NCBI RefSeq assembly: GCF_018736045.1
Contig: NZ_CP076132.1
Coordinates: 2,217,501 to 2,281,500 of the forward strand
DNA length: 64,000 bases
Direction: 5' to 3'
Source: Flammeovirga yaeyamensis
GTDB taxonomy: Bacteria > Bacteroidota > Bacteroidia > Cytophagales > Flammeovirgaceae
Shown piece after piece: positions 25,384-33,452 of the stretch; the first letter of the stretch is position 1; each line of letters opens with the position of its first letter. Both the position numbers and the translations under genes were made by a program. The notes below the pieces were generated by a model. That model did no database searches. It was not told the origin of the DNA and worked only from the letters and a program-made list of their open reading frames with translations.

Positions 25384-26796
25384 TTAATTTTTTCTTTTGT
25401 AGATAATCGCACCATTATCAAGGATTACTTTCTCGTATTGTTCCTTGATAATACTTAAATAGGAAAGGACTTGTTCACCTTTTCCATTCAAATCGACAAT
25501 GGCATCAGGCATATCTTCTTCGAAAGAGTTGTAGATAGAACGTATTTCGTCGTAAGAATCGACTTGATCAAAGAAACGGTTACAAACTTCCCAATTCAGG
25601 TAACCTGTTGCTAATTTTTTTCCTTTTAAGTAATTAAAATCGTCCCCAAATACGATAACACGTTCACCAAGGGTTTCCATACCATTAATAGGTTGTGAAA
25701 GGGCATCTTGATAAGGTGAATCTAAATTCTTGGGTAAAAAGCCAAAAGCGGTAGCATACATTATACCCAATAGAGAAAGGGTGTAAAATGCTGTGGTGAT
25801 TTCGCCGATTAAACTTCTTCTGATCATCAGTAACTCGTGGGCTGTGAAGAAGGCAATAGCAGGTACAAATAATATTAATTGGAAAGTAGTTGTGTATATA
25901 GAGAAAATAAGGCTAATTATGGCCGTAATCACCCAAATTAACATCACTTGCTGAATGGATTGCTGATAATTAATAAAGGCATTATTTGAAAATGTTCTGA
26001 ATGAGCCAAAGATAAACATCAATAATGGGAAGCCAAGTATGATCAATATTTGATCCCAACTTTGTATAAAGTCATGCTCGTTCCAACCAATTGACATTAA
26101 ACTAGCTTGTACAAAACTTTCTAATGCTTGATTATAATAGAGATATATCAAATAACTTCCCCATACTAAAGAGAAGCCTATAAAAGCTAAGAAAAGACGT
26201 TGAAAAGAGGATACTCTAAAGGTAGCCAAGGCGAAAATACCCATCAATAAAAATGAAAAACTTGGTAAATAAGCCATTGATGCTAAACCGAAGAATACAC
26301 CTGTATTTAATATACTTTGTTCTGTATCGGTTCGTTCCATCCTTAATAAACTTCTAAGACCTATCAATAAGAAGGTTAAAGAAATTAAGGTAGGCGAAAG
26401 GGTCATGAAATCGAAGCTGAAATTAGAAGCAATAAGGTAAATAAAACCTGGAACGAATGTTTTTTGTTTATACGCTTCACTTCTGTTCATCATGGAATTA
26501 AACATGATGGATTGTAAGGCGGTCAAGAAGGCTGCTATAATAAAATAAGCCGTTCTACTACCGTCAAAAAATTTTGCTATTAACCAATAAAAGCCTGCAG
26601 ATATAGGTGCAACGTTGTCCCAAACATCACGATACATTGCTTTACCTTCTGCTAACTTTGCTCCTAAGGTAAGCCAATGAATTTCCTCTGTAAGTAAAGG
26701 AATATCGCTTAGCCAAATTGGTAGACGAATAATTACAAGTAGAATGAAAATAAAAATGACTCTTAGCGGGTCGTTAACTTTAAAAAATGAAAGCAT
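25384..26796 (-). CDS. polytopic membrane protein, GT-C glycosyltransferase-like
   Basis: A 470-residue protein with about ten or eleven membrane segments and a soluble C-terminal tail of about 100 residues. The first extracytoplasmic loop after segment one, LTEEIHWLTLGAKLAEGKAM followed by YRDVWDNVAPISAGFYWLI, resembles the acidic loop of GT39/ArnT-like GT-C transferases (G..pYrD.wd..pP). These use lipid-linked sugars on the outer face of the membrane. The expected D/E residues are present, but the specific family is not certain. It lies downstream of rbfA, with a REP-like palindrome in the 82-base gap. Confidence 0.55.
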   Translation of the reverse strand: MLSFFKVNDPLRVIFIFILLVIIRLPIWLSDIPLLTEEIHWLTLGAKLAEGKAMYRDVWDNVAPISAGFYWLIAKFFDGSRTAYFIIAAFLTALQSIMFNSMMNRSEAYKQKTFVPGFIYLIASNFSFDFMTLSPTLISLTFLLIGLRSLLRMERTDTEQSILNTGVFFGLASMAYLPSFSFLLMGIFALATFRVSSFQRLFLAFIGFSLVWGSYLIYLYYNQALESFVQASLMSIGWNEHDFIQSWDQILIILGFPLLMFIFGSFRTFSNNAFINYQQSIQQVMLIWVITAIISLIFSIYTTTFQLILFVPAIAFFTAHELLMIRRSLIGEITTAFYTLSLLGIMYATAFGFLPKNLDSPYQDALSQPINGMETLGERVIVFGDDFNYLKGKKLATGYLNWEVCNRFFDQVDSYDEIRSIYNSFEEDMPDAIVDLNGKGEQVLSYLSIIKEQYEKVILDNGAIIYKRKN

Positions 26797-26828
26797 GCTA
26801 AATGTAATTCAAAAAATGGTTTAATAGA

Positions 26829-26857
26829 GTACGGACATTGCAGTGCAACGTCCATAC
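26829..26857. repeat. REP-like palindrome, copy 1
   Basis: A 29-base interrupted palindrome, with outer arms GTACGGACATT and AACGTCCATAC around TGCA-rich centre bases. It is nearly identical to the copy at 31000-31028 and has the same length. The left arm differs from perfect pairing at two positions. It lies between rbfA and the GT-C-like gene. Confidence 0.7.
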
Positions 26858-26878
26858 CATATATCTTTTGATAAGAAT

Positions 26879-27271
26879 CTATCTTGTGTAAATATCATCA
26901 TCATCTTCCTCCCCTTTGTCATCTGGGATATCAAGATCTTTGAATAAGTCTTCGATTTTTTCCGCCTCTTCAGCAGTGTTATCGTAGTAAAATCTTAATT
27001 CAGGAATAATTCTCGCCTGATGGCGAATTCTTTGTGCTAATAATTTTCTGATAGATTTATTCTGTTTATCGATCTCTTCTACTTTAGCTTCAGGATTTTT
27101 TTCCAACAAGAAGCTTAAGTACACTTTTGCAAGACCCAAATCAGGAGAAATTTCAACTTGTGTTACAGTGATAAAAGTACCACCAAACATGGCTACTGAG
27201 TTTTGTTGAAAGATTTCACCTAAATCTTTTTGAATTAATCTTGAAAATTTATGTTGTCTTTTACTATCCAT
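26879..27271 (-). CDS. rbfA: ribosome-binding factor A
   Basis: A 130-residue protein. The start MDSKRQHKFSRLIQKDLGEI and the central VTQVEISPDLGLAKVYLSFL match RbfA, followed by the conserved R..LA.RIRHQARIIPELRFYYDNTAEEA. RbfA helps mature the 30S subunit and the 5' end of 16S rRNA, notably in the cold. The C-terminus ends in an acidic tail (KGEEDDDDIYTR), common in this family in Bacteroidota. It is not next to infB or truB here. Confidence 0.95.
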   Translation of the reverse strand: MDSKRQHKFSRLIQKDLGEIFQQNSVAMFGGTFITVTQVEISPDLGLAKVYLSFLLEKNPEAKVEEIDKQNKSIRKLLAQRIRHQARIIPELRFYYDNTAEEAEKIEDLFKDLDIPDDKGEEDDDDIYTR

Positions 27272-27403
27272 TGTATGTAAAATATGAATTCAGTTTGAAA
27301 ATGAAGATTCGACGGAATAATCTTCTGTAAAGGCATATTAGCCTAAATAAATAACTATCATACAAAATTGGGGAAAATAATTGGTTTATAAAGGCAATTG
27401 ATA

Positions 27404-28729
27404 CTATTCTTTCTCATCATCTTCATAATTATTATCATTATCAAAATCTAAAGGGAGTTGATCGCCATGTTTTCTCATCATTTGGTCAAAATCAAATTGC
27501 TCCATGTGTTGAGACGGCGAGACTTCTTCATCTTCCATCATTTGATCTTCCATACCAAATAATTCGGCTTCCGATTTTTCAGTATGATCACCCAATTCAT
27601 CATCAAAGTCATCAAATTCTGAGTCTTCGTCTTCTTCTTCCTCTTCCATAACTTGTTGAGGTTGAAAATCGAGTACTTCATCTTGAATAAACTCATTGGT
27701 AGAACCACCAAAGTTGTTATCAATGCTACTAAAACTATGTTCGGATTCATCTTGAGGAACAGGATCATTTAGTGTGTGAGCCACAGAGATGATCATACTC
27801 AAGTCTTTATATAAATTCTTTAAGATAAATGATCGGGTTAAAGAGTGTGCTGTGTCTACTTTGAAAAGCTCCTTTCTGATATCAAGAAAAACATACATAT
27901 GATTCCCTTTTAATATACAGCTGACTTTGGCTTTAAAATGCTTTGCTATTTCTGATAGTTTAGATACAAAATCGTCTTTTAAAGTGATTTCAGCCAAGGC
28001 TCTATTTTGAGCATACACTTTAAAGTTTTTTCTAAAATTGATATCCCTAATTGGAACATAATCACCATATCGAGTATCCGTTTCTTCAATTAATCTACCC
28101 ACATGTCCCCATTGATGTTGGATATCATCATTAAATATATAAACATCCGTTTTTACTTCTTCTTGAAGTTCAAAAATCATAAAGAAACCATGAAAGTAGG
28201 TCTTGTACTTTAACTCAGGCTCTTTGATTTTATCAAGTACTTTGTTCTTTTTTGGAGGTAACTGTGTGGCTGCCTGAATTTCAGAAACCATCATTGGAGT
28301 ACCCTCAATTGTTCCTTCTATGAGATCATCACCTGTATAAACATCAGGAATTAAGGTATGGAAACCACATTCTTTCCATCTATCAAGAGGAATGTAGCCT
28401 TCGGGATCGTATTGAAGAGATGGATCCATAAAACGCATCATTTCTCGAACGACTAATTCTTTGTACTCAATTTCGATCGTATCATCTTGATAATTTTCTT
28501 TGAAATAGGTGTAAGAAAAATAAGGAGCAAAAATGATCATGAAGTATAAACCATAAATATTGATTTGATCCAAGTAAATAAGTATCCAAGTAAAGAAAAG
28601 GAATAAAAATGTGAGACCACCAAACTGCAAACGTTTATTATGCATGGCGTACCTCTTCTTTTCTAATTCTTCCAACTGTGGTTGAATATGGACTTTAAAG
28701 TGCCCCTTAAAAGCGTCGAATGTTTTCAT
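27404..28729 (-). CDS. DUF3137 family membrane protein with acidic tail
   Basis: A 441-residue protein. After a charged N-terminus there are two adjacent membrane segments (about residues 33-68). A soluble domain of about 250 residues follows, matching DUF3137 (segments YKTYFHGFFMIFEL and LSEIAKHFKAKVSCILKGNHMYVFLD). The last 110 residues are extremely rich in D and E (for example EEEEEDEDSEFDDFDDE) and probably disordered. Function is unknown. It is transcribed divergently from the GT9 gene. Confidence 0.75.
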   Translation of the reverse strand: MKTFDAFKGHFKVHIQPQLEELEKKRYAMHNKRLQFGGLTFLFLFFTWILIYLDQINIYGLYFMIIFAPYFSYTYFKENYQDDTIEIEYKELVVREMMRFMDPSLQYDPEGYIPLDRWKECGFHTLIPDVYTGDDLIEGTIEGTPMMVSEIQAATQLPPKKNKVLDKIKEPELKYKTYFHGFFMIFELQEEVKTDVYIFNDDIQHQWGHVGRLIEETDTRYGDYVPIRDINFRKNFKVYAQNRALAEITLKDDFVSKLSEIAKHFKAKVSCILKGNHMYVFLDIRKELFKVDTAHSLTRSFILKNLYKDLSMIISVAHTLNDPVPQDESEHSFSSIDNNFGGSTNEFIQDEVLDFQPQQVMEEEEEDEDSEFDDFDDELGDHTEKSEAELFGMEDQMMEDEEVSPSQHMEQFDFDQMMRKHGDQLPLDFDNDNNYEDDEKE

Positions 28730-28853
28730 TTAAGCTTTATCGATGATCAATTTCAATGGAAGATATAAAAATAATCAATTAAGAGAGGTTTTAAAGTAGT
28801 TCTAAGTTCAATTTTAAATTGGATTTTACAGAATCTTATTAGAATTTTACGGG

Positions 28854-29849
28854 ATGAATAAGTTTTTGGTGATACAAACTGCTTTCATTGGGGATGTAAT
28901 TATGGCAACAGCTGTAGTCGAAAAACTAATTAAGTTTTACCCTGATGCTGAAATCGATTTTGTAGTGCGTAATGGTAATGAGGGATTGCTGAGAAATAAC
29001 CCTCATGTGAATGAAGTAATCATTTGGAACAAAAAGGAAAATAAAAACAAAAACCTTTGGAGAGTTTCTATGGAAATTCGTCGTCGTAGATACGATCGTG
29101 TGATCAATTTACAGCGCTATTTCTCTACGGGTTTAATGACGTTCCTTTCTGGTGCCAAAACAACGGCAGGGTTTGATAAAAACCCTCTTAGCACAACGTT
29201 TACTTTAACCAAACAACATGTAATGGGTGAAGGAAGAGAAAGAGAGCACCACGAGGTGAGTCGTTACCTTTCTTTAATTGAAGACATTACTGACGCTGAG
29301 TTTGTTGGTCCAAAAATGTATCCAAGAGAAATTGATTACGAAAAGGCACATTTTGATAAGCCTTATGTAACGATGTCTCCATCATCGGTTTGGTACACAA
29401 AACAATTCCATAAAGATAAATGGGTGGAATTAATTAATAAGATTCCAACACGTGTAGCAGTAATTTTAAACGGCGGACCTGGAGATGGCGATTTATGTGA
29501 TGAAATTGCTGTAAAATCGGGTAGAGAAAATATATATAACTGGGCAGGGAAATTTTCTTTCCTTCAGTCGGCAGCATTGATGAAAGGAGCGGAGATGAAC
29601 TACGTGAATGATTCGGCTCCCCAGCATATGGCTAGTGCAATGAATGCTCCAGTAACAGCTATATTTTGTTCAACAATTCCAGAATTAGGATTCGGACCTT
29701 TATCGTCTGATTCTAAAATTGTTGAAGTTAAAGAAAAACTTTCTTGTCGACCTTGTGGTTTACATGGTTTAAAGAGTTGTCCAGAAGGACATTTTAAATG
29801 TTCTATGGATATAGATACAGAAGAATTAATATTACAGAAGTGGACTTAA
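28854..29849 (+). CDS. glycosyltransferase family 9 (heptosyltransferase-like)
   Basis: A 331-residue GT-B glycosyltransferase of family 9. The N-terminal KFLVIQTAFIGDVIMATAVVEKL is the conserved start, and the C-terminal YVNDSAPQHMASAMNAPVTAIF is the donor-binding stretch. A cysteine-rich tail (SCRPCGLHGLKSCPEGHFKC) is typical of Bacteroidota members. GT9 enzymes transfer heptose or related sugars to the lipopolysaccharide core from a nucleotide donor in the cytoplasm. It is followed 58 bases on by the class V aminotransferase gene. Confidence 0.88.
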   Translation: MNKFLVIQTAFIGDVIMATAVVEKLIKFYPDAEIDFVVRNGNEGLLRNNPHVNEVIIWNKKENKNKNLWRVSMEIRRRRYDRVINLQRYFSTGLMTFLSGAKTTAGFDKNPLSTTFTLTKQHVMGEGREREHHEVSRYLSLIEDITDAEFVGPKMYPREIDYEKAHFDKPYVTMSPSSVWYTKQFHKDKWVELINKIPTRVAVILNGGPGDGDLCDEIAVKSGRENIYNWAGKFSFLQSAALMKGAEMNYVNDSAPQHMASAMNAPVTAIFCSTIPELGFGPLSSDSKIVEVKEKLSCRPCGLHGLKSCPEGHFKCSMDIDTEELILQKWT

Positions 29850-29907
29850 TCCATTTTCTGTAAGCACATGTTTCAAACATGATCTAACAACTAACAATTA
29901 ACACTTT

Positions 29908-30990
29908 ATGAAAAAATTTCACTTAACAGCGGGCCCAAGTGAATTGTATTTTACTGTGGAGCAACATATTCAGCAAGCATTAAAAGAGAATGTAGCTGTT
30001 ATTTCCCACAGAAGTAAAGCTTTTCAAGACATGTTTGGTTTTACAGCATCTCAGGTGCGTGAGATGTTAAATGTGCCAGAGGACTATTACATGGTATTTA
30101 CAGGTTCAGCAACCGAAGTATGGGAGAGATTAGCACAGAACTGTATTTCTAAAAAGAGTACACACTTTGTAAACGGATCTTTTTCTACTCGTTTTCATCA
30201 GTTTGCTGAGGCTTGGGGACACCAAACTCAAAAAATTGAAAAACCTTTGGGTGAAGGTTTTAATGCTGATGACTTCTCTATTGATGCGGATAGTGATTTT
30301 ATTTCAATCACACAAAATGAGACCTCAACAGGGGTTCAGTTTCCATTAGAGGATATCTATAAAATCAGAGAAGAAAACCCAGACAAATTGATAGCCATCG
30401 ATGCTGTATCGTCGATTCCATTCGTAGATATTGATTTGACAAAAGTCGATAGCTTGTATTTCTCTGTTCAAAAAGGAATGGGAATGCCTGCAGGTTTGGG
30501 GATTTGGTTGTTCAACGAAAGATGCCTAGAAAGAGCCAAAGAAATCAAAGCTTCTGGAAGACATTTAGGTGGTTACCATGATATGTTTACTTTGCTTAAA
30601 AATGCAGAGAAAAACATGACTCCTGCAACGCCAAATGCTTTAGGAATTTACCTTTTAGGTAAAGTTTCTGAAGATCTATTGCGTCGTAAGATGGATATCG
30701 TTAGAAGCGAAACTGAATATAAAGCAGGAATGCTTTATGCTGCAGTTGGTGCTCATAAAGATCTAGACTATGCAGTAAAAGAGGAGAGAGTTCGTTCAAA
30801 AACAGTCATTGTGATTGAAATATTAAACGGACGTTCGCCTAAAGATTTTATGGCTTATCTAGAAGAGAAGGGTTTAGTAGTGAGTACAGGTTATGGACCA
30901 AATAAGGCTACTCAAGTTAGAATTGCTAACTTCCCAACACACTCAAAAGAACTTTATTTCCAGCTGATCGATTTGATTAACGCTTGGTAA
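29908..30990 (+). CDS. class V aminotransferase (SerC/alanine-glyoxylate aminotransferase-like)
   Basis: A 360-residue PLP enzyme of aminotransferase class V. The start KKFHLTAGPSELYFTVEQHI with VISHRSKAFQDMF is the conserved entry of the SerC/AGT group. AIDAVSSIPFVDID holds the PLP-ring aspartate, and SVQKGMGMPAGLGIWLF holds the Schiff-base lysine near residue 190. In this phylum similar proteins often serve as phosphoserine aminotransferase in serine synthesis. It differs from the classical SerC start (NFsAGPA), so the substrate is not certain. A REP-like palindrome lies directly after its stop. Confidence 0.8.
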   Translation: MKKFHLTAGPSELYFTVEQHIQQALKENVAVISHRSKAFQDMFGFTASQVREMLNVPEDYYMVFTGSATEVWERLAQNCISKKSTHFVNGSFSTRFHQFAEAWGHQTQKIEKPLGEGFNADDFSIDADSDFISITQNETSTGVQFPLEDIYKIREENPDKLIAIDAVSSIPFVDIDLTKVDSLYFSVQKGMGMPAGLGIWLFNERCLERAKEIKASGRHLGGYHDMFTLLKNAEKNMTPATPNALGIYLLGKVSEDLLRRKMDIVRSETEYKAGMLYAAVGAHKDLDYAVKEERVRSKTVIVIEILNGRSPKDFMAYLEEKGLVVSTGYGPNKATQVRIANFPTHSKELYFQLIDLINAW

Positions 30991-30999
30991 ATTATACTT

Positions 31000-31028
31000 G
31001 TATGGACGTTGCATTGTAACGTCCATAC
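31000..31028. repeat. REP-like palindrome, copy 2
   Basis: GTATGGACGTT (31000-31010) is the exact reverse complement of AACGTCCATAC (31018-31028). The seven central bases continue the pairing with one wobble. The 29-base element is the same length as, and nearly identical to, the copy at 26829-26857. It lies 9 bases after the aminotransferase stop and could also act as a weak terminator, though no T run follows. Confidence 0.75.
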
Positions 31029-31053
31029 ACTTTTCATCTGAAATTCAGAATTC

Positions 31054-31557
31054 ATGAAATCAACCACTATTACTTGGGGAGAAAAGAAAGCTTCCACTCA
31101 GATACTTTATTTGGCAGCTTCAACAATAGTATTTTTCATCTTTGTGTATTTATACAATTATCATTTAGATTCTCTGACAAAACAATTGTCTTTTTCTTTA
31201 ATGTTGATGATCAGTGCTTTTGCTGCTGTAATTAGTGGGATCCAATTAGTGAAAAATACGAAAGGGAAGTCAGTATTAGGTATAGATGAAAAACAGATTG
31301 TAATTACTAATGAAAGTACATTTCTAAAAAAAAATCACACCCTACAACTTTCTGAAATTAAGAATATTAGTATCTACAAAAAGACAAAGCGGTTAGATTT
31401 CAATAAGAAGAATAAAGATAAAGACTTTTATTTAGTCATAGTTCAAAAGGATGGTGTTGAAATAAATGTCTTTCCATATGCTAAAATTGGCTTAGAAGAT
31501 TTAAAGGCAATTGTGGAGTGGATGAATAAACAGATTAAGATGAAAAAGATTAGCTAA
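31054..31557 (+). CDS. small membrane protein, possible PH-like domain
   Basis: A 167-residue protein of unknown function. Two membrane segments lie at about residues 18-35 and 47-65. They are followed by a basic, beta-rich domain (SVLGIDEKQIVITNESTFLK, then LSEIKNISIYKKTK, DFYLVIVQKDGVEINVFPY) that resembles the bacterial PH-like domains found behind paired membrane helices. The acyltransferase gene starts 7 bases downstream, so the two are probably co-transcribed. Confidence 0.55.
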   Translation: MKSTTITWGEKKASTQILYLAASTIVFFIFVYLYNYHLDSLTKQLSFSLMLMISAFAAVISGIQLVKNTKGKSVLGIDEKQIVITNESTFLKKNHTLQLSEIKNISIYKKTKRLDFNKKNKDKDFYLVIVQKDGVEINVFPYAKIGLEDLKAIVEWMNKQIKMKKIS

Positions 31558-31564
31558 TTTCTTT

Positions 31565-32623
31565 ATGAAACAAAGTATTCTTTTTTCCAAAAATGACACA
31601 TTACAAATAAAAGGAATAGGTATCTTGCTTATTGTTTTGCACAATTTTTTTCATTGGGTACAGCCCTCAACTGGAGAGAATGAATTTTTTTTTGATATCC
31701 TATTTTTTAAAAATTATGCTACATTATTAATAGATTATCCAGAACAATTTGTCAACTTATCATTTTCTTTTTTTGGACATTATGGAGTACAATTATTTAT
31801 TTTCATAAGTGGATATGGTTTAAGTACATCGTATTCTATTAAAACCTCAACTTATTTTGCCTTTATAAAACATCGATTATTGAAAGTTTACCCCCCATTT
31901 TTGATTGGTGTTTTTGTTTTATGTCTTTATACCTTTTTTTTAAATAAAAAGGTGTTATCCATTCAATGGGGTCTATCTATTATATATAAGTTATTATCAA
32001 TCCATATTTTCTTGCCAGAAGAAGCTTTAAGTATAAACGGTCCTTGGTGGTTTTTTGGATTAATAATCCATTTTTATTTCATCTTTATTCCCCTTCAGAG
32101 GCTTATAAATCGATATGGTATTAGCGGTTTTCTTGGAATTAATTTTAGCGCTTATTTACTTATATTTCTATTACTTGAGCCATTATTAGAACATAAAATT
32201 TATGTTATGGCCAATGTGATAGGTCATTTACCCGAGTTTACTTTAGGTATCTTCATTGCATCAAGAAAAGTGATAAGCATTCGAAAAAGTTGGTTTTTTA
32301 TAGCATTGATTACTTTTAGTTTAGGGAATATTTTTTTTGTTTTTTATCCATTCACTTTTCTTTCAATAATAATAATTTTCTTGTTTCTATTTCAGTATAG
32401 AGGATCAATTTTGAATTGGATGAAAGCTTTGATCGAATTTTTTGGGGACTATAGTCTATTTATTTTCGTACTTCATGGTTTTTTTCGGAATATTTTTATT
32501 CCGCTTACAATAGAAAAATCTATACTTGAAGTTATTGGTTTTGCATTAGCCTATTTATTCTTTGTCACTATTTTGAGTGTGGTTTGTCAAAAAATATACA
32601 ATTATCTGAAAACCATACTTTAA
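31565..32623 (+). CDS. membrane acyltransferase (acyltransferase family 3-like)
   Basis: A 352-residue protein with about ten membrane segments. The start LQIKGIGILLIVLHNFFHWV shows the family pattern of an early conserved histidine near the first membrane segment. YGVQLFIFISGYGLSTSYS corresponds to the conserved vqlFFviSGfll block. Such proteins (OafA, WecH) add acetyl or other acyl groups to surface polysaccharides. A late HGFF motif (about residue 305) is also typical. It ends 10 bases before the convergent beta-lactamase gene. A+T content and T runs are higher than in its neighbours. Confidence 0.75.
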   Translation: MKQSILFSKNDTLQIKGIGILLIVLHNFFHWVQPSTGENEFFFDILFFKNYATLLIDYPEQFVNLSFSFFGHYGVQLFIFISGYGLSTSYSIKTSTYFAFIKHRLLKVYPPFLIGVFVLCLYTFFLNKKVLSIQWGLSIIYKLLSIHIFLPEEALSINGPWWFFGLIIHFYFIFIPLQRLINRYGISGFLGINFSAYLLIFLLLEPLLEHKIYVMANVIGHLPEFTLGIFIASRKVISIRKSWFFIALITFSLGNIFFVFYPFTFLSIIIIFLFLFQYRGSILNWMKALIEFFGDYSLFIFVLHGFFRNIFIPLTIEKSILEVIGFALAYLFFVTILSVVCQKIYNYLKTIL

Positions 32624-32633
32624 TAAATTGGAT

Positions 32634-33362
32634 TTACTTTTTTGTAAATAACTCAATTGAATAATCAATCAAATCCATACCTCCAATTTTACCATGTCCT
32701 GGAACAACTTTTTTCACATCAGGATATGCTAATTTCAATTCGGATAAACTTTCTGGCCATGCAATAGTATCAGCATCTTCAAGGTTTCCTTTCGACCAAC
32801 CTAATGCTTTAACCAAACAACCTCCGAATAAGACTTTGTCACTTGGTATATAAGCCGTAATATTATCTGTAGTATGCCCCTTACCAAAGTACTTGAATTT
32901 CACCTCATGATCATCGACCATAATTGTGAGGGAATCTTTAAACGCATTCTGAGGGATAGGTTGATGATGTCTAGATGCATTTAATAAAGTTAGATATGAA
33001 CCGTAGCTTTCTACTCCCTTTTTATGTAGGAAATTTAAACCCGCAGTACAATCCACATGAAAGTGAGTCGGCACTACAGCCTTTAGCTCAATATCATTTT
33101 CTTGAAGCCAATTGTATAACTCTTCTGTACTTTCTGCATCTGTTGGTGTATCGATTAAAACGGCTTCCTCGTCATCTATCACTAAAATCCCATTGCATTC
33201 CACTTTCCCAAAACTTTGTGTGTTTAAATAGGAAGTATGTTGCCAAACATGTTCAGATATAGCTTGTAATTTTAATGTTTCAGTTTGATATAATTTAGGA
33301 GTATTATAATCACAACTGAATAATAAGAGAAGTGTTATTGATAAGAGAAACTTAGTTTTCAT
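32634..33362 (-). CDS. subclass B1 metallo-beta-lactamase, predicted lipoprotein
   Basis: A 242-residue protein with every zinc ligand of subclass B1. HFHVDC supplies H100, H102 and D104; GKGHTTDN supplies H163; FGGCLVK supplies C182; VVPGHG supplies H223 (numbering of this protein). The surrounding B1 signatures (THFHVDCTAGL, FGKGHTTDNITAYIP, VLFGGCLVKALGWSKGNLED) are intact, so it should hydrolyse beta-lactams including carbapenems. The signal peptide ends in a lipobox, LLFSC with cysteine 17, so it is probably membrane-anchored, as NDM enzymes are. It lies 90 bases downstream of an aldehyde dehydrogenase on the same strand. No integron, IS or second resistance gene is nearby, so it appears to be a native chromosomal gene. 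Confidence 0.9.
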   Translation of the reverse strand: MKTKFLLSITLLLLFSCDYNTPKLYQTETLKLQAISEHVWQHTSYLNTQSFGKVECNGILVIDDEEAVLIDTPTDAESTEELYNWLQENDIELKAVVPTHFHVDCTAGLNFLHKKGVESYGSYLTLLNASRHHQPIPQNAFKDSLTIMVDDHEVKFKYFGKGHTTDNITAYIPSDKVLFGGCLVKALGWSKGNLEDADTIAWPESLSELKLAYPDVKKVVPGHGKIGGMDLIDYSIELFTKK

Positions 33363-33452
33363 TAATTTATGATTAGATTAGGTCTTAGTATTTAAAAACT
33401 CCCCAAAACAATAAAATGTTAAGGAGAGTATCAATTCTATTCGAATTTATTT

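Noticed and set aside
29860-29886. Small inverted repeat CATGTT/AACATG between the GT9 and aminotransferase genes
   Set aside because: The stem is only six bases and has no T run; it is not strong enough to call a terminator or operator.
32634-33362. Recently acquired resistance gene
   Set aside because: No integrase, IS element, integron site or sharp change in base composition is seen next to it.
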